A DNA stretch of 64,000 nucleotides from Qipengyuania proteolytica (GTDB taxonomy: Bacteria; Pseudomonadota; Alphaproteobacteria; Sphingomonadales; Sphingomonadaceae). Below the pieces are notes generated by a model. It did no database searches, was not told the DNA's origin, and saw nothing but the letters and a program-made list of their open reading frames with translations. Positions 57,197 through 64,000 of the stretch are shown here, one piece after another. Where the stretch lies: contig NZ_JAIGNN010000002.1 in the NCBI RefSeq assembly GCF_019711565.1, positions 62,001 to 126,000 on the forward strand. The letters run 5' to 3'. The first letter of the stretch is position 1. Every line of letters starts with the position of its first letter. Both the position numbers and the translations under genes were made by a program.

Positions 57197-57787
57197 GTGA
57201 TCGACGAAAACAAGGACGAACCGCAGACCAAGGCGGTCGACGATGAAGTGGCGCGCGAACTGGAAGGCGTGCCGGAGCATCTGCGCGACGACGGCGAACC
57301 TGAAGACGGGTCGCTGGATGAGGCGCTGGGCAAGCTCAAGGACGATCTCGAAGCTGCGATGCAGGACGTGCTCTACGCCCGCGCCGAAACGCAGAACGTG
57401 CGCCGCCGCCTGGAAAAGGAAGTGCAGGACGCGCGCAACTATGCCGCGACCGGCTTTGCCCGCGACATCCTGAGCGTGGCGGACAACCTCGCCCGCGCGC
57501 TCGACCATATCCCCGACGAATTGCGCGAGCACGAGAAGTCCAAGCACTTCATCGCCGGGATCGAAGCGACCCAGCGCGAGCTGGAAAAGGTCTTCAGCCA
57601 GAACGGCATCACCCGCATCGCCTCGACCGGCATGCCCCTCGATCCGAACCAGCACCAGGCGATGATGGAAGTCCCGACCCAAGACGCGGAGCCCGGCACG
57701 ATCGTGCAGGAAATGCAGGCCGGCTACATGATCAAGGACCGCCTGCTGCGCCCGGCCATGGTCGGCGTCGCGAAAAAGCCGGACTGA
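57197..57787 (+). CDS. grpE: Nucleotide exchange factor GrpE
   Basis: GrpE releases ADP from DnaK. The 196-residue product has an acidic N-terminus, a long coiled coil (about 45-100) and the beta domain with ASTGMPLDPNQHQAMMEV and QAGYMIKDRLLRPAMVGV. The start is GTG 57197 with AAGG 8 nt upstream. It is in an hrcA-grpE operon; dnaK lies 5.5 kb away under its own heat-shock promoter. Confidence 0.95.
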   Translation: MIDENKDEPQTKAVDDEVARELEGVPEHLRDDGEPEDGSLDEALGKLKDDLEAAMQDVLYARAETQNVRRRLEKEVQDARNYAATGFARDILSVADNLARALDHIPDELREHEKSKHFIAGIEATQRELEKVFSQNGITRIASTGMPLDPNQHQAMMEVPTQDAEPGTIVQEMQAGYMIKDRLLRPAMVGVAKKPD

Positions 57788-57809
57788 TATCCCAAGGGGA
57801 GATTGGACG

Positions 57810-59561
57810 ATGAGGACTGCATTCTTCGGAGCGGCGGTCCTCGTCGCCTCTGCCTGGACGACCCCGCTGAGCGCACAGGAGACCGCCGATGAGCGGCTCG
57901 CCGCGCTGGCCGATGCCTATTACGACTACCAGCTCGCACAATATGGCCTGAGCGAAACTGCGGGCGGGGCGATCCGGCAGGGCAGCACTCTTTCAAGTGT
58001 GACGCCCGAGGCGAATCGGGCGCGGGCGGCGCAGTACCAGCAGTTTCTCGCCCGACTCGAGGCGATCGATGCGGCGGAGTTCGGGGAAGAGGCGCAGACC
58101 AATGCGCTCGTGCTGCGCACGCTGCTCGAAGCGGAGATCGGCGATGCGCGCTTTGCCGAGTGGGAGATGCCCTTCGACAGCGACAGCAACTTCTGGTCCT
58201 ACCTGGCGGCGGGCAGCGGCTTCTCGACGGTCGAGGAATACGAGAACTACATCGGCCGGATGAACGCCATCCCGCGCTATTTCGTGGAGCAGATGGCGAA
58301 TGCGCGGGCGGGGCTGGCACGGGGCTTCTCGGTGCCGCGCGTGACGCTGGAGGGGCGCGATGTGTCGATCGCCTCCTATGTGGTCGACGACCCGGAGCAG
58401 AGCCCATTCTGGCGGCCCTTCGCCAGCATGCCGCAGGGCTTCTCCGATGCCGACCGGGCGCGCTTGGAAGCGGCAGGCCGCGAGGCGATCAGCGAAAGCG
58501 TGACGCCCGCCTATGCCGACTGGCTCGCCTTCTTTCGCAACGAGTACCTGCCGCAAGCCCGCACCTCGCTGGGCGCGAGCGAGTTCCCCGAGGGCGCGGC
58601 CTATTACGCGCAGCAGATCCGCCAGTACACGACGCTCGACCTGAGCGCCGAGGCAATCCACACGATCGGTCTCGAAGAGGTCGCGCGAATCACCGCCGAT
58701 ATGGAAAAAGCCAAGGCGGAGGCCGGGTTCGACGGAACGCTCGAAGAATTCATCGCCTTTCTGCGCACCGATCCGCAATTCGTGGCGGCCTCGCCCGACG
58801 CGCTGATGGGCGTTGCCGCCTATGTGACCAAGCGGGTCGACGACAAGCTCGACGAGTATTTCGGCTTCCTGCCGCGCTATCGCCACGGTCTGCGGCCCGT
58901 CGATCCGGCGATCGCGCCGTTCTATACCGCAGGGCGCGGCGGGCTCGAATATTGCCAGATCAACACCCACGACCTGCCTTCGCGCCCGGTCTACAACATC
59001 CCTGCGCTGACGATGCACGAATGCACGCCGGGCCATTCCTTCCAGGCGGCCATCGCGCTTGAGCGCGACGATGCGCCGCGCTTCCGCCGGCAGACCTATT
59101 TCTCCGGCTTCGGCGAGGGGTGGGGGCTCTATATCGAGTATCTCGGCAACGAGATGGGCATCTATCGCACGCCCTACGAACGCTTCGGCCAGCTGTCCTA
59201 CGAGATGTGGCGCGCCGCGCGGCTCGTGATCGACACCGGCATCCACCACTATGGCTGGACCCGCGAACAGGCGGTGGACTACCTCGCCAGCCACACCGCC
59301 CTGTCGGACCGCGAAGTCGGCACCGAAATCGATCGCTACATCAGCTGGCCGGGCCAGGCGCTGGCCTACAAACTCGGCGAGATGACCATTCGCCGGGTGC
59401 GCGCTAAGGCGGAGGCGGAGCTTGGTACGGCGTTCGACATCCGCAAGTTCCACGATGTGGTGCTGTCGCTGGGCAGCGTGCCGCTCCCGGCTCTCGAAGC
59501 GCGAATCGATGCCTTCATCGCCGATGGCGGGCAGGGGCTGCCCGGGGCCACCTACGACTGA
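57810..59561 (+). CDS. DUF885 family putative metallopeptidase
   Basis: A 583-residue exported protein (signal peptide ending near LSAQE, about residue 23) of the DUF885 family. The metal-site motif appears as LTMHECTPGHSFQ, an HExxxGH variant, with a downstream glutamate region FGEGWGLYIEYLGNEMG. The fold is related to zinc carboxypeptidases of clan MA. It is likely periplasmic; the substrate is unknown. It is 22 nt after grpE, but that does not imply a heat-shock role. It is convergent with an unknown gene 7 bp away. Confidence 0.9.
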   Translation: MRTAFFGAAVLVASAWTTPLSAQETADERLAALADAYYDYQLAQYGLSETAGGAIRQGSTLSSVTPEANRARAAQYQQFLARLEAIDAAEFGEEAQTNALVLRTLLEAEIGDARFAEWEMPFDSDSNFWSYLAAGSGFSTVEEYENYIGRMNAIPRYFVEQMANARAGLARGFSVPRVTLEGRDVSIASYVVDDPEQSPFWRPFASMPQGFSDADRARLEAAGREAISESVTPAYADWLAFFRNEYLPQARTSLGASEFPEGAAYYAQQIRQYTTLDLSAEAIHTIGLEEVARITADMEKAKAEAGFDGTLEEFIAFLRTDPQFVAASPDALMGVAAYVTKRVDDKLDEYFGFLPRYRHGLRPVDPAIAPFYTAGRGGLEYCQINTHDLPSRPVYNIPALTMHECTPGHSFQAAIALERDDAPRFRRQTYFSGFGEGWGLYIEYLGNEMGIYRTPYERFGQLSYEMWRAARLVIDTGIHHYGWTREQAVDYLASHTALSDREVGTEIDRYISWPGQALAYKLGEMTIRRVRAKAEAELGTAFDIRKFHDVVLSLGSVPLPALEARIDAFIADGGQGLPGATYD

Positions 59562-59568
59562 ACCCGCC

Positions 59569-60300
59569 TCAGCGGCAGCGCGAGAGGTCGTTCAGATAGG
59601 GCTCGAGCGCATGGCGATGCGCGTCCGCCCACAGGCCGACCATCCGGTCCTGCTCGAGCGGGCTGGTCGAATATTGTATGGCGCGGGCCAGGAAGGCGCG
59701 ACCTTCTGCAGGGCAGAACGCCTGCGCGTCCGCCAGTTCCAGGAACCGGGTGACCGCCTGGTATGCGGCTGCCTGCTCTTGCGCCTCCAGCCTGCGCGCT
59801 TCCGCACGCCGCCTGGCGAGGTCATCGGACTGACCGGTGCCGCGATCCTCTTCACGCAACCGGTCTGAACGGATCACATCTGCCCTGAAGGTTTCCGATC
59901 CGCGCGCGACATAGGCCGATTGCGCGTCCTTCAACGCCGGATCGTGCTCGCCGGCGAACCCATCGGACGGGTCGCTGCCAGAGTGGGTGGGATCGCTGTC
60001 CACGGCGGCAGCGTCGGACAGGAGCAGCGTCACGACCATCGCCGCGTCGCCGCTATCCGTCACGATGTCCTGCAGCATGCAGGGATAGCGCAGCTGCGAA
60101 CCGTCCAGCACGACCATCTGTCGCTGGCTGGCCGAGCAGGCGAGGGATGCCGCCGCGATATCCGGCGTGGCGGTCCTGATCTTTGCGAAGGCAGCCTCGA
60201 TCAGGCTGTGCGGAGCCGGCTCGTCCTGACCGGTCGCCGGTGCTGCAAACTGGGCCGCACTCATGGCTGCGATCGCGAATCCGGCTTTTGTCCTGTTCAT
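59569..60300 (-). CDS. Exported protein of unknown function
   Basis: A 243-residue product with a signal peptide (cleavage near ATGQD, about residue 25) and a mostly helical body, including a charged coiled-coil-like stretch rich in Arg, Glu and Ala (about 140-185). There are four cysteines in the mature part. I do not recognise a domain. It lies between the DUF885 gene, which it faces, and another unknown gene upstream on its own strand. An ATG at 60300 gives the complete signal. Confidence 0.75.
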   Translation of the reverse strand: MNRTKAGFAIAAMSAAQFAAPATGQDEPAPHSLIEAAFAKIRTATPDIAAASLACSASQRQMVVLDGSQLRYPCMLQDIVTDSGDAAMVVTLLLSDAAAVDSDPTHSGSDPSDGFAGEHDPALKDAQSAYVARGSETFRADVIRSDRLREEDRGTGQSDDLARRRAEARRLEAQEQAAAYQAVTRFLELADAQAFCPAEGRAFLARAIQYSTSPLEQDRMVGLWADAHRHALEPYLNDLSRCR

Positions 60301-60386
60301 GATGCTCCCCTGACCTGGCCTGCGATACTTGCCAAGGGCTGTTTCGGCGATGAACGGGCAGGCGCAATGCCGGTCCTGACCCGGCG

Positions 60387-60785
60387 CTAGCTGGTCCAGT
60401 CGGGCCCTTGGGTCCTACCGGGCGCGTTCTCGAGGATTTCGAAAACGGTCCGTTGCAACCTACCGAGCCGCTCGGACACGTCGATCTTCCGGAACAGGCG
60501 GCGGATCACCGGCCTGGACGGGCTGAACTGGATCATGAATTCGGCGACCTCATAGCTGCAAACGCCATAGAAGAGTTCGTAGCCTTCGTTCGGGAGGAGA
60601 CAGCACCAGCCCCAGTCTTCGGCCACATAGCGGATTTCGCCGAACCCCCGCTGCTCGAGGGCGTCGCCGATGAATTTCGAAAGGGCGTGGCCATGCATCG
60701 TGTCCGAATTGACCAGCTCCTCGTCCTGCTGCTGGCGAGGAAAAGCCGTCGAATTGAATTCGATGAGTTGCCCGATGTGGTCCAT
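60387..60785 (-). CDS. Conserved-looking cytoplasmic protein, unknown
   Basis: A 132-residue soluble protein with no signal peptide. A central EDWGWCCLLPNEGYELFYGV stretch of aromatic and acidic residues stands out, followed by SPSRPVIRRLFRKIDVSE. It resembles small proteins of unknown function seen in proteobacteria, but I cannot name a family. Its start lies 18 nt beyond a perfect 13-bp hairpin (60804-60836), which may limit read-through from the dioxygenase gene upstream. Confidence 0.7.
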   Translation of the reverse strand: MDHIGQLIEFNSTAFPRQQQDEELVNSDTMHGHALSKFIGDALEQRGFGEIRYVAEDWGWCCLLPNEGYELFYGVCSYEVAEFMIQFSPSRPVIRRLFRKIDVSERLGRLQRTVFEILENAPGRTQGPDWTS

Positions 60786-60803
60786 TGCGTCCGTCAGCCT
60801 GAA

Positions 60804-60836
60804 GTTGGTCTGCGATCCCGGTTATCGCAGACCAAC
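60804..60836. terminator. Perfect 13-bp hairpin after the dioxygenase gene
   Basis: GTTGGTCTGCGAT (60804-60816) and ATCGCAGACCAAC (60824-60836) are exact inverted copies around a 7-nt loop. On the minus strand it starts 12 nt past the dioxygenase stop. No T run follows on either strand, so it may be a factor-dependent terminator, an RNA stabiliser or a protein binding site. Confidence 0.55.
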
Positions 60837-60847
60837 CTAAGCAAGCC

Positions 60848-62014
60848 TTAAGCCACCACCTGCGCGCGGTTTTCGTCGCGGTGTTTCTTCAGGTATTTCA
60901 TGAAGGGCGTGCCGCCGGTGCCGACATCGGGATCGTTCCCCGCGATGCTGCCGGCCTGCTTGTTGATATAGCTGGCGGCATATTCGAGGTGCCGTGTGCG
61001 GAAGCGCGCGGATTGCTCCACGCAGGCATTGAAAGCCGCCTTCAGCTCCGCATTGTCGCTGGCCGAGACGAAATCGCGCAGGGTCGATTGCGCGGCGAGT
61101 TCCTCGATGAAACGGCGATGCTCGACCGGGCGGTAATGATGCAGCTCGTCGAGGAAGCTCTTGAGCGGGTCGTCGCTGTGGCCGACCTGGAACAGCGCGT
61201 CCATCGCCGGGACGATGCTGGATTGCGAGCCGGTCTGGCCACGGAAAGCCTGCGGCTTGCCTTCGTACCGCTCGATCCCCTCGTAGATCAGGCCGCCGCC
61301 GTCCAGCGCCGGATTGTTTGCCCATCCATGGATATAGGGCCGTACACGGTGGAAATAGGCATAGGGATCGCATTGCTCGGGCATGCGGGCGAAATGGGCG
61401 TAGATACGCTCCCACGCCTCGTCCATTTGCTTCAGCAGGCTGGTCGCCTCGGCCTCGTCGCCGTCCTTGGCTACCGTTACCAGCCTTGCGGCATTGTCGA
61501 GCAGGACGCCGGCCTCAGCCTCGATCGCGACATGGACCAGCACGAACCAGTTCTCGTCCACGCCGCCGAGGAAATTCTGGTACATCGCGATATTGTCGAG
61601 CGTGACCGGGCCGGACTTGTCGAGCCGGTACCAATTGTCGAGCACATAGGCGGAGTAGGGCAGGAGCGGGGCCTGGCCGAGACGGTCGGCGAGCGCGCAC
61701 ATCGGGCGCGCAAGGTTCGCCGGCAGGTGCGCGGGTGGTGTCGGTTCACCCCAGACGTAACCCTGCACGAGGAAGGAATAGTGCACCATGGCGGTGCGGA
61801 CCTGTTCTTCGGGCGCGTTCAGGGCCCACTCACCGATATCGGGATCTGGCAGCGCGTCGAGGAAGTGCCGCACGCGGCCGCTGGTCAGGAGTGCGGAGAG
61901 GTTGGCAGCAGCCTTGACGATGGGTGCAAAGTGTTCGGGAAGCGTGATCTCGTCGATCTCGTATTGCGAAAGGTAGCCGCGCTCGCGGCTCATACCGTAG
62001 TCGAAAAGCTCCAT
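60848..62014 (-). CDS. Indoleamine 2,3-dioxygenase-like protein
   Basis: A 388-residue all-helical heme protein of the IDO superfamily. It has VRPYIHGWANNPALDGGGLIYEGIERY, the substrate/heme loop FRGQTGSQSSIVPAMDALF, and FRTRHLEYAASYI, where His342 matches the proximal heme ligand (His346 of human IDO). Members open the indole ring of tryptophan to N-formylkynurenine; others, such as PrnB, act on tryptophan derivatives. The substrate is not settled here. No kynurenine-pathway gene is in the window. A TTGAGC/TACGAA pair with 17-nt spacing lies about 60 bp upstream. Confidence 0.88.
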   Translation of the reverse strand: MELFDYGMSRERGYLSQYEIDEITLPEHFAPIVKAAANLSALLTSGRVRHFLDALPDPDIGEWALNAPEEQVRTAMVHYSFLVQGYVWGEPTPPAHLPANLARPMCALADRLGQAPLLPYSAYVLDNWYRLDKSGPVTLDNIAMYQNFLGGVDENWFVLVHVAIEAEAGVLLDNAARLVTVAKDGDEAEATSLLKQMDEAWERIYAHFARMPEQCDPYAYFHRVRPYIHGWANNPALDGGGLIYEGIERYEGKPQAFRGQTGSQSSIVPAMDALFQVGHSDDPLKSFLDELHHYRPVEHRRFIEELAAQSTLRDFVSASDNAELKAAFNACVEQSARFRTRHLEYAASYINKQAGSIAGNDPDVGTGGTPFMKYLKKHRDENRAQVVA

Positions 62015-62118
62015 GTGAGTGACTCATCGCCGGGCGCGGGTTGGGCCGCCCGGTCAACGCGTGCATTCGTATCCATTGCAACCGGTTTGCTCAAGCGCCC
62101 CTACGGCAAGGCTGTGGA

Positions 62119-62661
62119 TCAGCGCGACGAAGCGCCCGGGAAGTTCACTAGCAAATCGTAGGCCGCAACATCGGGAGCCCCTGCGAGCTTCATCCCGTTC
62201 CTGAGCCAGAAGGCGTGCTTCACGATATCGGCCTGCTGTTCGATGCCGTAGCGATCGAGCGACCATCCGGGCTTCAGGCTGTAATCATAGCGCGCCCAGG
62301 GCATGCGGTGCGTGACGAGGTACCACTGGCCCTTGGTCTGCACCTGCCAGACATGCGTCATCTCGTGGATGAAGAGGCCCTGCCGCGTCAGGCTGGCAAC
62401 CGAGAAGTCCTCGCAATAGCCGTCACCGGCCGGGTGGAAGTGCAGGTGCCCGCGCGGCGCCATCGTGATCCGCTTGGGCTGGAAGGGAAACCACTTGCGC
62501 CGCCTGATGGTGACACGCTCGTAGGCGATGGCCGTACCGAACACTGATCGCGCGAGGGCGACCTCGCCGGGCGTCAGCGGCCGCTCGCCGCCGACCGGAC
62601 AGGAAGCGGGAACGTCCTCCGCGTGGCTTTCGACCCCGAGCGTGTCGCGCAGGTCGCTCAG
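62119..62661 (-). CDS. 'vgr-related' HExxH protein, abnormal start
   Basis: The protein carries a zinc-peptidase-like HEMTHVWQVQ motif preceded by RRRKWFPFQPKRITMAPRGH and followed by RYGIEQQADIVKHAFWLR, as in sphingomonad proteins annotated 'vgr-related'. In frame, family-like sequence (RPLTPGEVALARS) continues upstream of the first GTG (62544). No ATG, GTG or TTG occurs before the frame closes. The only candidate is CTG 62661, which overlaps the copper chaperone stop as CTGA, exactly where an ATGA is usual. The start is therefore CTG, or a mutated start with the truncated 62544 product. Function unknown. Confidence 0.72.
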   Translation of the reverse strand: MSDLRDTLGVESHAEDVPASCPVGGERPLTPGEVALARSVFGTAIAYERVTIRRRKWFPFQPKRITMAPRGHLHFHPAGDGYCEDFSVASLTRQGLFIHEMTHVWQVQTKGQWYLVTHRMPWARYDYSLKPGWSLDRYGIEQQADIVKHAFWLRNGMKLAGAPDVAAYDLLVNFPGASSR

Positions 62662-63140
62662 CGATCATCCCCCGCGCCGATGACGGCAATGTCGGTTGTC
62701 ATGGTCTTGCCGCCGACGATGGTGAGCGTGAGGGCGGTGGTGCCGCCCGCCGTCAGGGACGGATCTAAGTCGAAGGCCATGATATGCTTGCCACCCGGCT
62801 CGAAACTGGCGCTTTCGCCAGCGGCAACCATGACCTGGCCCATCTCGCCCATGACCATTTCCCCGGCAGATTCCACCGTGTCATGAATCTGCGCGCTGCT
62901 CGCGCCTTCGACCGAGGTGCCGCGGATCGCGACATTGCGCTCGCCGGCATTGGTAACCGTCATGTAGATCGCGCCCGGATTGCCCGAGACGGCCGGCAGG
63001 ACGAGCCGGGCATCGCTGACTTCGAGTCCGGTGGGGTTGGCATCCTCAGCGGCCTCGGTAGGGGTATCGCCGCCCGAGCATCCGGCCAGCGGCAGGGCTG
63101 CGACAGCAAGGGCAAGGGTGGCGAAACGCGCGAATTTCAT
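62658..63140 (-). CDS. Periplasmic copper chaperone PCu(A)C
   Basis: A 160-residue PCu(A)C protein with a lipoprotein signal (LPLAGC, Cys21). PCu(A)C delivers Cu(I) to the CuA site of cytochrome c oxidase or to other cuproproteins. The ligands appear in order as His86, Met97, His119 and Met121 (KHIM), with the usual 21 residues between the second and third. Most relatives are soluble; this one is probably membrane-anchored. It is divergent from dnaK and overlaps the vgr-related gene. Confidence 0.9.
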   Translation of the reverse strand: MKFARFATLALAVAALPLAGCSGGDTPTEAAEDANPTGLEVSDARLVLPAVSGNPGAIYMTVTNAGERNVAIRGTSVEGASSAQIHDTVESAGEMVMGEMGQVMVAAGESASFEPGGKHIMAFDLDPSLTAGGTTALTLTIVGGKTMTTDIAVIGAGDDR

Positions 63141-63189
63141 GGATTTGTCTCCGTCCTGAACAGGGGCGAAAAACTAGCGGGCGACCTCC

Positions 63190-63217
63190 CTTGTGCCAAG
63201 AGAAACCGCTCCTATAT
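63190..63217 (+). promoter_or_regulatory. RpoH-type heat-shock promoter of dnaK
   Basis: CTTG (63190-63193), 17 bases, then CCTATAT (63211-63217). This fits the alphaproteobacterial heat-shock consensus CTTG-N17/18-CYTATNT at every fixed position. Transcription would start near 63224, giving a dnaK leader of about 104 nt. Confidence 0.75.
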
Positions 63218-63228
63218 CGCCTCAGTAA

Positions 63229-64000
<772 letters not shown>

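Overview
The window is a gene-dense, high-GC stretch of chromosome from an alphaproteobacterium. It most resembles Sphingomonadales, probably Erythrobacteraceae (Erythrobacter, Altererythrobacter or Qipengyuania type). The placement is an inference from gene content and order: a glutaredoxin-MauE fusion, a DUF1206 protein, a DOMON-like protein joined to a DUF1343 muramidase, a 'vgr-related' HExxH protein, an alpha/beta hydrolase-OsmC fusion, a PEP-CTERM protein, and a heat-shock promoter of alphaproteobacterial type in front of dnaK. I see no prophage, insertion sequence, CRISPR array, rRNA or plasmid function. It reads as core chromosome with a few lineage-specific inserts.

Layout. 1-182: tandem dyads at the left edge and a tRNA-Lys(CUU). 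281-6018 (minus): the elongasome operon mreB-mreC-mreD-mrdA-rodA. 6211-8498 (plus): mutL with its endonuclease motif and a small lipoprotein. 8514-14060 (minus): MaoC-like hydratase, glutaredoxin-MauE fusion, DUF1206, nucleotide pyrophosphatase, ychF and a Tat-signal SDR. 14173-16516: a TPR lipoprotein facing a PEP-CTERM protein across a bidirectional terminator. 16652-20492 (minus): pth, a P-loop kinase-like gene, rplY and two tandem TraB/GumN proteins. 20692-26610 (plus): glyQ-glyS, a structured intergenic region, and ppdK. 26607-31247: a methyltransferase and comF diverging from one perfect palindrome, hisI, and a MerR regulator with an acyl-CoA dehydrogenase. 31293-36444 (minus): tyrS, PilZ, and a chain of 4-nt overlaps MFS-cysK-dienelactone hydrolase-TonB-like gene, the last apparently frameshifted. 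36477-39621 (plus): DOMON-like, NamZ-type muramidase, MFS. 39618-44407: DUF817, a small membrane protein, vWA protein and MoxR ATPase (minus), with a soluble chemoreceptor on the plus strand between the last two. 44509-54117: hydrolase-OsmC fusion, monooxygenase, parE, LpoA-like lipoprotein, rsmI-yraN-gshB-dedA, xerC, hemW. 54154-64000: CAP-domain protein, rdgB and rph, hrcA-grpE, a DUF885 peptidase, two unknown proteins, an indoleamine dioxygenase-like protein, the vgr-related protein, a copper chaperone, and the first third of dnaK.

How the genes work together. The clearest units are cell elongation (mreBCD, mrdA, rodA; the LpoA-like lipoprotein and NamZ also act on peptidoglycan), translation and its quality control (glyQS, tyrS, pth, rplY, rsmI, tRNA-Lys), DNA maintenance (mutL, parE, xerC, rdgB, yraN), and heat shock (hrcA-grpE and dnaK). 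Genes are packed very tightly. Many same-strand neighbours overlap by 4 nt (ATGA or GTGA), and four convergent pairs share their stop codons.

I found no complete undescribed multi-gene system. The best leads are small. They are a predicted three-way-junction RNA followed by competing hairpins between glyS and ppdK, a perfect 14-bp palindrome exactly centred between two divergent start codons, an apparent frameshift in a translationally coupled TonB-like gene, a CTG in the position of a lost start codon, a chemoreceptor cassette with a CtrA-like site lying between moxR and its vWA partner, and a rare-codon island inside glyS.
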